A stretch of 64,000 nt of DNA from CAZNSX01 sp964575845. GTDB lineage: Bacteria; UBA8248; CAZNSX01. The notes beneath the pieces were generated by a model that did no database searches, was not told the origin of the DNA, and saw only the letters and a program-made list of their open reading frames with translations. Each line of letters opens with the position of its first letter. Within the stretch, counting starts at the first letter, position 1. The DNA is taken from assembly GCA_964575845.1 (NCBI GenBank), contig CAZNSX010000001.1:310001-374000 (forward strand). Reading direction: 5' to 3'. The translations under genes and the position numbers were made by a program. Below are positions 42,895 through 50,257 of the stretch, piece by piece.

Positions 42895-42923
42895 TTCAAA
42901 TCGTGAAATTTCACCATTAGAAT
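42895..42923 (+). promoter_or_regulatory. promoter with palindromic operator, upstream of copy 2
   Basis: TTCAAA, 17 bases, TAGAAT. The palindrome GTGAAATTTCAC (42903-42914) lies entirely inside the 17-base spacer, where a bound repressor would block polymerase. It is about 120 bases upstream of the ATG at 43041. The same arrangement recurs at 43514-43542. Confidence 0.6.
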
Positions 42924-43040
42924 ACGAAGATTGGATGCGCTCTAAAGGTATTTAATCTTACACGTCACGCTGAGTTAGTGCAACCCCTCTGTTATCAACG
43001 GTACAAAAGGGACGTCTATCCACTACCGGAGAATGTGGCA

Positions 43041-43394
43041 ATGTTTCCTTTATCAAATGGATTGCGGTGGCAGCATATCGAGGTCAAGTTCGTGGACGGG
43101 CACACAGTAAAGGTCAGAGCCCAAGAAGTCAGGGAGAGATACAATTTTTCGCAAATGGGTTTCATGGACAGAAGGACGGGCAATCCTAATAAGCAATGGA
43201 AGGCTCTGGAGGCCGCCGCCGAACATCACGGTACGCTGAGCTACGAAACGTGTGGAACCTCCGCACAGATGAAAAAGCGGAAGCAACTCTTGGCCAACAC
43301 CCTCAAAGCCTTTTTCGGCCTCGAGGATGACCCATTTTACCGTTATGGGAAAGCCGTAGGCTGGAGGACACGCTTCAAGATTTCCTCATATTAA
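43041..43394 (+). CDS. unknown small protein, copy 2 of a tandem pair
   Basis: 117 residues, paralogue of the gene at 42440, same length and start context. About three quarters of positions agree; the middle RYNFSQMGFMDRRTGNPNKQW is identical while GTLSYETCGTSAQ versus GTLSWNTRGASPL has drifted. Both copies keep open frames and conserve function-like residues, so both are probably expressed. The gene is bracketed by palindromic operators on both sides. Being self-regulated DNA-binding proteins is an inference from this layout only. Confidence 0.65.
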   Translation: MFPLSNGLRWQHIEVKFVDGHTVKVRAQEVRERYNFSQMGFMDRRTGNPNKQWKALEAAAEHHGTLSYETCGTSAQMKKRKQLLANTLKAFFGLEDDPFYRYGKAVGWRTRFKISSY

Positions 43395-43398
43395 GACA

Positions 43399-43426
43399 GT
43401 GAAATTTCACCCGAGTGAAATTTCAC
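43399..43426. promoter_or_regulatory. double palindrome after copy 2
   Basis: Two perfect GTGAAATTTCAC cores at 43399-43410 and 43415-43426, spaced 16 bases centre to centre (about one and a half helix turns), starting five bases after the stop of copy 2. Suits a pair of bound dimers. Confidence 0.6.
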
Positions 43427-43513
43427 CGATCTCCCTAAGCGGTCTTCAAAAAAATTCCTCGCGGTATCTCCTTATTTTCGAGCCCACTATTTTTTTGCAT
43501 AAAGCCTCGCACC

Positions 43514-43542
43514 TCTAAATCGTGAAATTTCACCATTATAAA
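43514..43542 (+). promoter_or_regulatory. promoter with palindromic operator, upstream of the amyloid locus
   Basis: TCTAAA, 17 bases, TATAAA, with GTGAAATTTCAC (43522-43533) again inside the spacer. The -35 is poor, so an activator may be needed. The next gene downstream is the first amyloid subunit at 43959, leaving a 410-base leader. Confidence 0.5.
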
Positions 43543-43958
43543 TTAAAGAAGGAATTGTGCTGCGCAGGAGGGGGGTTGTTCTCACGGCCGGAGGAGGGAA
43601 CTTTTTCGAGCACAGCTCAAATCTTGAGGTCATTCCATCCATTCTCCTCCAGACCGCGAGCGAATCCTTTAGAAATCTAGCTGATCAAGCCCAGTTCAAT
43701 CGGTCCTAGCGAGAAGAAGGTGACATCTCACCCGGAAGCGGGGGTGAGGTGACACCCCGAAAGGAGGAGGGAGTATCCATATCCGTCTTATCCCACGGCC
43801 CTTTATTTAATGGAGGGAGGTGAAAGCGAAAAGGACGAGTGAGCGTATTTCGCGAGAGAGTCAACCCTTAGCCAAGAAAGGAGGGTACGAGAGAGAAAAA
43901 GTAGCTTGTGTATCGATTTTTCGATGCAAGTGAGAACGTAGCCTAAGGAGGCACAAAG
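43543..43958. other. long leader in front of the amyloid operon
   Basis: About 410 bases, no gene. Seen: an imperfect 15-base hairpin at 43719-43756 (GGTGACATCTCACCC against GGGTGAGGTGACACC), several GGAGG-like purine runs, and a small ATCGA/TCGAT hairpin at 43912-43925 close to the ribosome-binding site AAGGAGG. I looked for the c-di-GMP riboswitch core and did not find it. Confidence 0.5.
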
Positions 43959-44792
43959 ATGCGGAAATTGATGCTTTTGAGTGTTGCGGCCCTGCTCATT
44001 CTGGGCTTAGGGGTCGGCACCGCCTTCGCCGACGTGACAGTGACCGCGACCATCGACAAAGACAAGGATATGACTGTCACTGAGACACTCAGCAAGGTTA
44101 AAGTTGTCAACATCGATGTGGATGTTTCTATGGAGGTGAACAAGGCGGCGGAGTCCGAGGCCCTGATCAACCAGGACAATAGTGGTAATTACGCGTGCGA
44201 GAACTGCGCCGAGAAGCAGGCCGAGATTATCGGCTCGGTGCTTGACAACCTCGGGATCGTGACCTTCAACCAGGCGGCAGGCAACATGGCCAACCAGGGG
44301 AACGCCGTCAGCGTCGCCGTCGATAGTGGCACCTCAGATGGTGATGAAGGCGGCGGCGGTACGCCCGGCGGCGAAGCCAATGGTACCGAGTTTGGTTACG
44401 CCGAGGCTCAGGCGGCCGCGGACCAAGTGATGACGAACAACGAGATTAACAGCATCCAGATTCTCTTCCGCGATGCCTTGATCTCGGGCTCGATCCAAAA
44501 CAACTCGGGAATCGTGCAGGGCAACCAGGCGGTAGGCAACATGGCTAACCAGGCGAACGCCCTCTCGGGCGCCCTTTCGCTGGCGGAGCCGGGTGTGGCC
44601 CTGTCAGAGGCTGACCTAGGTCAGGTCAATGGTCCGCATGAGTCCTTTGTTGAGTACGCCGTCTACAAGACGGCCAAACTCGAAAATTCGATCATAAACA
44701 ACACGGGAATCGTGCAGGTCAACCAATCAAGCGGCAACAATGCCAACCAGGCTAACCTGGTAGCCGTGAGCGCGGCTTTGGCGGGACTGTAG
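43959..44792 (+). CDS. Fap-like amyloid subunit 1 (FapB/FapC type)
   Basis: 277 residues. Signal peptide to about 24 (ending TAFA), then DVTVTATIDKDKD. Three imperfect repeats of about 32 residues at roughly 89-122, 175-206 and 241-274 follow the pattern NxGIVxxNQxxGNxxNQxN, e.g. NNTGIVQVNQSSGNNANQAN, separated by variable linkers. This is the layout of the Pseudomonas FapB/FapC amyloid subunits. The first linker has CENC (80-83), a CxxC; FapC proteins also carry one. The second linker contains LSEADLGQVNG (215-225). It would be secreted and assemble into cell-surface fibrils. First gene of the operon, ATG after AAGGAGG. Curli CsgA is less likely because the gene set around it is of Fap type. 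Confidence 0.7.
   Translation: MRKLMLLSVAALLILGLGVGTAFADVTVTATIDKDKDMTVTETLSKVKVVNIDVDVSMEVNKAAESEALINQDNSGNYACENCAEKQAEIIGSVLDNLGIVTFNQAAGNMANQGNAVSVAVDSGTSDGDEGGGGTPGGEANGTEFGYAEAQAAADQVMTNNEINSIQILFRDALISGSIQNNSGIVQGNQAVGNMANQANALSGALSLAEPGVALSEADLGQVNGPHESFVEYAVYKTAKLENSIINNTGIVQVNQSSGNNANQANLVAVSAALAGL
44021..44120 (+). repeat. near-identical N-terminal coding repeat, copy 1
   Basis: 100 bases from the signal cleavage region into the mature N-terminus, matching 44861-44960 at 96 positions, while the rest of the two genes has diverged widely. Confidence 0.8.
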
Positions 44793-44804
44793 GGAGGGCT
44801 AGTG

Positions 44805-45638
44805 ATGAAAAAGGTCTTAGCTTTAGCGGTTTCTCTGCTGTTCGCCGCGGTTGCCGCTCCCGCCTTCGCCGACGTGACAGTGACCGCTACCATCGACAAA
44901 GACAAGGATATAACTGTCACTGAGACACTCAGCAAGGTTAAAGTTGTCACCATCGACGTGTTTTATGACCAGGACCTGGAAGGAGCGGCGGAGGCCGAGG
45001 CGCTCTTCAATGTGGTCAACACCGAAGGTGATGTGGACACCAGTGAAGGTGGTAGTACTGACCTGGATGCCGATATCGTCGGCTCGATCCTCGACAATAC
45101 CGGGCTCGTGCAGTTCAACCAGGATGTCGGCAATATGGTCAACCAGGGCAACATGGTCTCGGTCGCTGGAGTGGCCACAAGAGGAGACGACCGGTCGTTC
45201 ATCGAGAGCCAGGCCGAGGGAGACCAGGTTGTTCAAGACAACGAGACGCAGCTGACCGGGCGCCTGGAGCCGGATAACCCCGATCGGGCGGCCAGGATGG
45301 AAGACTCGATCAGTAATAACGTCGGGGTCGTGCAAGTCAACCAGAACGCGGGCAACAATAACAACCAGAACAACGCCCTGGCTGCGGCCGTTGGTCTGGG
45401 TGACCTCGGCGGTCCCCCCTGGCCTATTGGAGAGGGCAGCCTGGGTTCAGAAGTGGCCTTCTCCGAGGCGGCCCTGGGGCAGGCTACCACCGGCAACTCT
45501 GTCACAGATTTTGCCTCGGTCAAGCTGGACCTGATCACAGGTTCGCTGATCGGCAATCAAGGGGTCGTAAGCGTCAACCAGGCCAGTGGCAACATGAACA
45601 ACCAGGGGACAGTGATCTCCCTCTCCGCTGGCATGTAG
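44805..45638 (+). CDS. Fap-like amyloid subunit 2 (FapB/FapC type)
   Basis: 277 residues, paralogue of the preceding gene with the same signal-peptide junction AFADVTVTATIDKDKD. Repeats lie at about 91-123, 166-198 and 244-276, e.g. NNVGVVQVNQNAGNNNNQNN and NQGVVSVNQASGNMNNQG. The last repeat ends the protein, as in FapC. A linker motif FSEAALGQATTG (219-230) corresponds to the LSEADLGQVNG of subunit 1. No CxxC here. ATG 44805 is preferred to GTG 44802 for spacing to GGGAGGG. It starts 12 bases after subunit 1 and is followed by a strong hairpin terminator, so these two genes can be made in excess over the rest. Confidence 0.7.
   Translation: MKKVLALAVSLLFAAVAAPAFADVTVTATIDKDKDITVTETLSKVKVVTIDVFYDQDLEGAAEAEALFNVVNTEGDVDTSEGGSTDLDADIVGSILDNTGLVQFNQDVGNMVNQGNMVSVAGVATRGDDRSFIESQAEGDQVVQDNETQLTGRLEPDNPDRAARMEDSISNNVGVVQVNQNAGNNNNQNNALAAAVGLGDLGGPPWPIGEGSLGSEVAFSEAALGQATTGNSVTDFASVKLDLITGSLIGNQGVVSVNQASGNMNNQGTVISLSAGM
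44861..44960 (+). repeat. near-identical N-terminal coding repeat, copy 2
   Basis: Partner of 44021-44120. Four base differences in 100, only two changing the protein. Points to recent gene conversion or strong constraint on this N-terminal segment. Confidence 0.8.
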
Positions 45639-45649
45639 AAAGCAACTAT

Positions 45650-45685
45650 GGCGGGAGGGATTTTTTCCCTCCCGCCTCTTCCCTA
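45650..45685 (+). terminator. terminator/attenuator inside the amyloid operon
   Basis: Stem of 11 bases GGCGGGAGGGA / TCCCTCCCGCC with a five-T loop, followed by TCTTCCCTAATTTTTTG with a T-run. It sits 12 bases past subunit 2 and before subunit 3, suited to partial termination. Confidence 0.7.
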
Positions 45686-45704
45686 ATTTTTTGTGAGGCC
45701 TGGG

Positions 45705-46481
45705 ATGAGACGGCTGGGGGTACTCTCCGTGGTCTTCGGGTTTCTTCTCATGTGTGTTCCCGCGGCGCACGGTGATGAGGGGGAAACCGACCCCGTTACG
45801 GGTTCCTTTGCGGCGGATGACTCGGGATTTACGTATACCGTCACCGGGTTGGATGAGGTCGAGGCGATTGCGAATGCGACCCAGGGTGCGGCTGCGGGCG
45901 AGGCCGTAGTTTTTCAGGCCCTCATCGGCAACAGGGTCGAGGAGCGGGATGTCATCAGCCAGAACCTGATTCAGGACTCTCTCCAAGGCAACCGGGGCAT
46001 CGTAAGCGTGAACCAGGAGTCGGGCAACCTCAACAACCAGGCCAACGTCCGCGTAATAGCGCTGGCAGAGCCGGGAGCCTTTCTCCAGGACGTTGAGTTA
46101 TGGGGATCAGCCACGAAGACCGGAAACACCCTGATCTCCAACGGTGGAGAACGTGAGGACCGCATCGAGGGCAGCTTTGGGGGGGGAGTGGGTATCATAG
46201 GCGTTAATCAGTCCTCAGGGAACATGAACCAGCAGGCCAACGTGTTGGTGCTCGCGGTAGGGTTAGTGCTCGGCTCTGAGTTCGCTGCCCTGGGCGATTC
46301 GACCCTGGGGGAGGTCAGTGCTGACAATGTGCTTGAGGGCCAGCCAGCCTCAAGCGAGGACGTCATCATCGACTCCTTCGCCGATTTCCGGGGGATCGCC
46401 CAGGTGGCCCAATCCTCGGGCGACCTCAACTCTGCAGGCAATTTTCTCGGGGTCTCCTTGACCGTGATGGATGTGCGATGA
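45705..46481 (+). CDS. Fap-like repeat protein 3
   Basis: 258 residues. Signal peptide to about 23 (VPAAHG). Repeats at about 89-119 (NRGIVSVNQESGNLNNQAN), 154-184 (GVGIIGVNQSSGNMNQQAN) and a degenerate third at 222-254 (FRGIAQVAQSSGDLNSAGN). The linker LAEPGAFLQDVELWGSATKTGN lines up with LAEPGVALSEADLGQVNG of subunit 1. It is less regular than the other two and comes after the terminator, so it may be the nucleator or a minor subunit. It overlaps the C39 gene by four bases (ATGA), so the two are coupled. ATG 45705 chosen with GAGG six bases ahead. Confidence 0.65.
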   Translation: MRRLGVLSVVFGFLLMCVPAAHGDEGETDPVTGSFAADDSGFTYTVTGLDEVEAIANATQGAAAGEAVVFQALIGNRVEERDVISQNLIQDSLQGNRGIVSVNQESGNLNNQANVRVIALAEPGAFLQDVELWGSATKTGNTLISNGGEREDRIEGSFGGGVGIIGVNQSSGNMNQQANVLVLAVGLVLGSEFAALGDSTLGEVSADNVLEGQPASSEDVIIDSFADFRGIAQVAQSSGDLNSAGNFLGVSLTVMDVR

Positions 46482-47152
46482 GGTTCTTCTGCTTTGGCGT
46501 CGCGTTGATCCTACTTGCGGTAACCGCCGCACCGGGGGAGGCACTCCTTGTCGCGGTGCCTGGCCGCACTCAACTGAACTTCCGGGTGCGAAGTCTCGTC
46601 GAGCTCCGGTTCAAGAACATGGTGCGGCAGACCTACGACCTGAGCTGCGGTGCGGCCGCCCTGGCCACGATCCTGAAGTATTACTACGGGGACGAGGTGA
46701 CGGAACGGGAGGTCATCGAGGGCATGGTCAAGCTGGGCGACAAGGAGAAGATCCGGAAGTTCGGGTTCTCGCTTCTCGAGATGAAGTGGTTTGCCGAGAA
46801 ACAGGGATATATGTCCGGCGGGTTCCGGGTGGATGACGTGAAAAAGCTGATCAAGCTCAAGGTTCCCGCCATCACCCTGATGAATGTCCGAGGTTACAAT
46901 CACTTCGTGGTGATCAAGGGGATTGCCGGCGGAGAAGTCTTTATCGCCGACCCGGCCTTCGGCAACCGGTCAAGGCCGTTGAAGAAGTTCGCCCAGAAGT
47001 GGAACGGCGTGATCCTCGTGGTGCTTAGCACCACTCGCGAGGGCCGCAACGCCTTCGCGCTGGAGGGGACGCTTAAAGCCCGGGCTAGCGACATCATACC
47101 GATCCTTGAACGTGGTCTCCAAACGATTACTCCGGGACCGGGAGAATTTTAG
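46478..47152 (+). CDS. C39 cysteine peptidase, FapD-like
   Basis: 224 residues with a signal peptide (to about 22), then a papain-like C39 domain. Cys57 in YDLSCGAAALATIL, His142 in GYNHFVVIKG and Asp158 in VFIADPAFG form the triad. Free-standing exported C39 proteins of this size beside repeat proteins are FapD. In ABC exporters, C39 domains cut after Gly-Gly in leaders. Here the likely substrates are the neighbouring secreted proteins, which carry LSEAxLG...G motifs. It acts in the periplasm and is needed for Fap fibril export in Pseudomonas. Confidence 0.75.
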   Translation: MRFFCFGVALILLAVTAAPGEALLVAVPGRTQLNFRVRSLVELRFKNMVRQTYDLSCGAAALATILKYYYGDEVTEREVIEGMVKLGDKEKIRKFGFSLLEMKWFAEKQGYMSGGFRVDDVKKLIKLKVPAITLMNVRGYNHFVVIKGIAGGEVFIADPAFGNRSRPLKKFAQKWNGVILVVLSTTREGRNAFALEGTLKARASDIIPILERGLQTITPGPGEF

Positions 47153-47180
47153 CTAGGGAGGTTAGGGGGGGGTACATTCC

Positions 47181-47642
47181 ATGCTGTGGAAATCAATTCT
47201 CTCAGTTCTCGTAGCGCTTCTGGTCTTCGCATCCCCGGTCGCAGCCGCCAACGGGACCTTTGGCCTCTTTCATGCGCAACAATGGGGGCCGCCTCTTTCT
47301 GAGGCCGAGCTGGGGAGCATGCGCGGCGGTTATAACGGATTGGCCTTCAGCGTTTTTTTCACGGGATTCTTTGACAATCTGGGCAACACGGCGGGCAACC
47401 TGGTTGTGAATGACGGCGGCGCGACGACGCCGGTGCCCGAGCCCACGTTCACCGCTGAGAGCGGGCAGGTCAGAATGAGTGCTGCTGTGGGCGATTTCGG
47501 CGGCGCTAGAGGGATATTTCAGATCGCCCAGGTACCCGGCAGTTATAACGTGGTGTATAATAATCTTTTCGTACAGATTGCAGTCATCAACGTCATGAAC
47601 GGCGCAACTGCGCCCAGCCTGTCCAGCCTCTTAGGGCCTTAG
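47181..47642 (+). CDS. small secreted FapE-like protein with double-Gly motif
   Basis: 153 residues. Signal peptide to about 22 (SPVAAA). At 39-50 LSEAELGSMRGG has the look of a bacteriocin-type double-glycine leader (LSxxELxxxxGG), the recognition site of C39 peptidases. The C-terminal part (GARGIFQIAQVPGSYNVVYNN) resembles one decayed amyloid repeat, matching the third repeat of the preceding subunit. Its position between the peptidase and the channel gene is that of FapE. A minor fibril component or a processed export aid is likely. The homology to Pseudomonas FapE itself is not visible by eye. Confidence 0.5.
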   Translation: MLWKSILSVLVALLVFASPVAAANGTFGLFHAQQWGPPLSEAELGSMRGGYNGLAFSVFFTGFFDNLGNTAGNLVVNDGGATTPVPEPTFTAESGQVRMSAAVGDFGGARGIFQIAQVPGSYNVVYNNLFVQIAVINVMNGATAPSLSSLLGP

Positions 47643-47756
47643 TCGATTTGGAGCTGGTGGGGCGCTCCTCTCACCTTCCTGGGCACAGAGGGAAACCCGT
47701 CCTCAGGCAGGTGGCTTCGGTCCTCCCTCCTAGAGATTAAGAAAGTAAAATAGTAT

Positions 47757-47785
47757 TTGACAGCGGAGAAGGAGGATGTTAGCAT
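47757..47785 (+). promoter_or_regulatory. promoter in front of the FapF-like gene
   Basis: TTGACA, 17 bases, TAGCAT, about 100 bases upstream of the ATG at 47888, inside a 245-base gap. It would let the channel gene be expressed apart from the subunits. Confidence 0.5.
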
Positions 47786-47887
47786 TTCGCCTCAAGAGAA
47801 TCGGTTTTATGTATATTCAGAACCAGCGAGGAGCTTCTCGGGCAAGGTTTCGTTTTTCCTGCTTATCGTGATGCGAGAGGGGACCGG

Positions 47888-49105
47888 ATGACCGTTCGGC
47901 GCCAGCTCCTCCAACCAGCCTTTCTCCTTTTCCTGACAATCATCTCTCTCGCATTAATCATTCCCAGCGCGGCTGGGGCCGAAATGGGAGGTCCAGAGGG
48001 CGGTAACTATCGGACCTCCCCTCATCAACCCACTCTATCGCTGCCCACTGATATACTCCGAGTGGCCCAGGCCCCTGAGACTGAGAAAGAGAAACCTGAA
48101 GAGAAGCCCGCTGCTCCTCGACCGCCGGAACCTTTGCCTCCTGAGCCGTTACCTCCCACACCGCCAGTCCCCCCGGAGGTCGAACGCCCGAAGCCTGAGA
48201 AGCCGGTGGAAGTTTTACTCTTGGAGCGGGGGGCCATCCTCCTGCCCAGGGGAACCTTCCAGATCGAGCCTAGCATTGAATACTCGCATTTCTCGTCAGA
48301 CCGCGTTGCGGTCAACGGCTTCACCTTGTTCGAGGCGATCGTGATCGGCACGATCCGGGTGGACAGACTCGATCGGGATATCTTAACCAGCTCACTCACG
48401 GGCAGGTTCGGAGTCCTCGACCGGCTTCAGCTCGAGGCAAGGGTGCCCTATGTGTACCGCGTGGACGATGAGGTCCTGGGGGTCGGCACCACCAATGAGC
48501 GGAGGCGGACCATCAGGGACTGGGATATCGGCGATGTCGATGGGTCCATCTTGGCACAGCCCCTCATCGGGTGGGGAGCGGTGCCGGATGTGGTCCTGAA
48601 GGTTCGGGGAAAGACCAGGACCGGCAAAGATACTTTTGAAATCGGTACCGAAAGAACCGGGCCAGGGGAATTGCGTCTCGAAGAGCCCCCTACCGGGACC
48701 GGTTTTTACACCGTTTCCCCGGGGCTAACCCTCTCCTGGCGGACCGACCCGGTCGTATTCTTTACGGGGGGCAATTACCACTTCAATCTGAAGCGGAGCC
48801 CCGGAGGCAATGTCGGAGAAATAGACCCCGGCGACGCCATCGAAATGTTTGCCGGTCTCAACATCGCCCTGAGCGAGCGGGTATCGGTAAACATCTCATT
48901 CGTGGACCAGATCACAAAGTCAACCAAGGTTGACGGGAGGAGAAGGGCCGGTACCTCCTTCAACGACGCGCGTCTGACGCTCGGGACTTCCATCGGCCTC
49001 GCCCCGAATTTCACGCTCCTGGTATCAGCCTCCGCTGGTTTGACGGAGCAGTCGCCCGACTTCAGTTTCACAATCAGCCTGCCCATCACCTTCAAGTTAT
49101 TCTAG
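47888..49105 (+). CDS. outer-membrane channel, FapF-like
   Basis: 405 residues. A signal peptide (to about 35), then a Pro/Glu-rich linker (about 60-105, PPEPLPPEPLPPTPPVPPE), then ILLPRGTFQIEPSIEYSHFS, the opening of a beta-barrel of the Phenol_MetA_deg/FapF type. Alternating strands continue to a C-terminal ITFKLF with terminal Phe, the signal for outer-membrane insertion. FapF is the trimeric gate through which Fap subunits leave the cell. It has a coiled coil before the barrel, here replaced by the Pro-rich stretch. Last gene of the locus. Confidence 0.7.
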   Translation: MTVRRQLLQPAFLLFLTIISLALIIPSAAGAEMGGPEGGNYRTSPHQPTLSLPTDILRVAQAPETEKEKPEEKPAAPRPPEPLPPEPLPPTPPVPPEVERPKPEKPVEVLLLERGAILLPRGTFQIEPSIEYSHFSSDRVAVNGFTLFEAIVIGTIRVDRLDRDILTSSLTGRFGVLDRLQLEARVPYVYRVDDEVLGVGTTNERRRTIRDWDIGDVDGSILAQPLIGWGAVPDVVLKVRGKTRTGKDTFEIGTERTGPGELRLEEPPTGTGFYTVSPGLTLSWRTDPVVFFTGGNYHFNLKRSPGGNVGEIDPGDAIEMFAGLNIALSERVSVNISFVDQITKSTKVDGRRRAGTSFNDARLTLGTSIGLAPNFTLLVSASAGLTEQSPDFSFTISLPITFKLF

Positions 49106-49116
49106 CGGGAAACCGA

Positions 49117-50139
49117 CTACTTCCCCCCTGGCCCCGGGCCACCGACGCCGAGGCTCTTCAATGCCTCCCGGGCGAAGCGGTTCTCCATATAGTCGCCGAG
49201 CTTAGGAGAAACCTTGAGGACTCCCCCCTCCTTGAGCGCCCACCCGTTGTATTCGGCATCCGCGACATCGGCGGGGGTCCAGAAGTAGCGGTCATAGCGG
49301 GTCATGCCGACCCAGGATGTGGCCAACTCCTTAGATACTATTACTCCCTGCCGGTGAAAGAAGATCCGCAGGATCCCTGCTGCGTCCTCGGGGTCCTGCC
49401 GGATGTAAATGAGGGCCTTGACCCAGCCATTCACAAATTTTTGCACGGTGTCCGGTTCCTTCTCAATCATCGCCTTCGAGGTAACGAGGGGCGCGGCCCC
49501 GATAACACCGATCGCCTTGACGATATCTTTATGCATCAGCACGAGCCTGCCCTGCTCGGTCTTGACCAGCACCGTCGTGAAGTGCCGCGATTCGAAGACA
49601 GCGTCGGCCAGCTTGTTCTTGAAGGCCTGGGTAAGGTCGGCGGCCACGAGATACTTGAACTTGACGTCTCTCGGGCGCATCTTCGCCCTGTTGAGCAGGC
49701 GAATGAGGACCGGGAAAGCCTCGGAACCCCGGACCATGGCGATGGTCTTCCCCTTGAGGTCATCGACCGACTTGATGGCCGTATTTTCTTTGGGCACCGC
49801 CAGCTCCATCTCCGTCCCCCAGCCGTTCATCGAGATCACCTTGAGCGGCATCTTGGCGGCCGCGATCACCAGCAACGTCCGTTGGGGAACGGCGGCAAAG
49901 TCGGTCGTCCCCGCCGCCAGAGACTGCATCACGGCCAAGGCGGAGGTGACCGCCAGCCCGCTGACCACAAGCCCCTCCTGGGCAAAGAACCCCCGTTCGA
50001 TGGCCACTACCGCGGGTAGCGCATCCCAGCCGCTGCTGAAGGAGAGCCGGGCCAGCTTCAACGGCGCGGCCTGGGCATGGACGGGGAGCGCCACGAGAAC
50101 CGCGGCGATAACGGCGCCTTTTATCCAAGACTTCATCAT
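49117..50139 (-). CDS. NMT1/THI5-like ABC transporter substrate-binding protein
   Basis: 340 residues. Signal peptide to about 24 (VHAQA). The fold of periplasmic binding proteins for nitrate, sulfonates or pyrimidine precursors is visible: LARLSFSSGWDALPAVVAIERGFFAQEGL, LAAGTTDFAAVPQ, DDLKGKTIAMVRGSEAFPV, and WTPADVADAEYNGWALKEGG. No permease or ATPase is adjacent, so it is an orphan binding protein whose ligand cannot be stated. It is convergent with the FapF-like gene with only 11 bases between. ATG preceded by GGAGG. Confidence 0.8.
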   Translation of the reverse strand: MMKSWIKGAVIAAVLVALPVHAQAAPLKLARLSFSSGWDALPAVVAIERGFFAQEGLVVSGLAVTSALAVMQSLAAGTTDFAAVPQRTLLVIAAAKMPLKVISMNGWGTEMELAVPKENTAIKSVDDLKGKTIAMVRGSEAFPVLIRLLNRAKMRPRDVKFKYLVAADLTQAFKNKLADAVFESRHFTTVLVKTEQGRLVLMHKDIVKAIGVIGAAPLVTSKAMIEKEPDTVQKFVNGWVKALIYIRQDPEDAAGILRIFFHRQGVIVSKELATSWVGMTRYDRYFWTPADVADAEYNGWALKEGGVLKVSPKLGDYMENRFAREALKSLGVGGPGPGGK

Positions 50140-50158
50140 TGGCCTCCGCTCGCTGGAT

Positions 50159-50257
50159 AAGGTCCTTCCCGTGCGCGAGAGGTGAGAACCACACGCTACC
50201 GGAAACCTCTCCTGCCCGGGGGGCTTTCCTACTGCTGGCGGGCGAGGCTCGGTATGG
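50159..50257. repeat. dispersed ~100-bp repeat, copy 2
   Basis: Second copy of 41804-41904. Its right part (50229-50257) is the 3-prime end of the lytic transglycosylase gene: the last codons PSLARQQ and the stop lie within the repeat. The element thus appears to have landed at the gene end and supplied its stop. Confidence 0.65.

Larger units (their letters stand above)
42429..43560. repeat. 600-bp tandem duplication
   Basis: Two successive units, about 42429-42940 and 43030-43560, offset 601 bases in the gene and 619 near the end. Each has the gene, a palindrome after the stop, the spacer words CCTAAG(T/C)GGTCTT and CCTCGCGGTATCT, and a second palindrome followed by a -10-like box. Unit 2 carries one extra palindrome. 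Identity by eye is about three quarters to four fifths, so the duplication is not recent. Confidence 0.8.

Noticed and set aside
41620..43560. Replication origin because of AT-rich repeats and TTTTCCACA sites
   Set aside because: No dnaA, dnaN, gyrB or partition genes are near, and only two loose DnaA-box matches are seen. Kept only as direct repeats.
43543..43958. c-di-GMP riboswitch in the amyloid leader
   Set aside because: The conserved core with its GGTAGCGGGGTTACC-like element was looked for and is absent; only generic hairpins are present.
43959..46481. Curli (CsgA/CsgB) subunits
   Set aside because: The repeats are Asn/Gln/Gly-rich like curlin, but there is no CsgG/CsgE/CsgF, while a C39 peptidase and a FapF-like barrel are present, which points to the Fap type.
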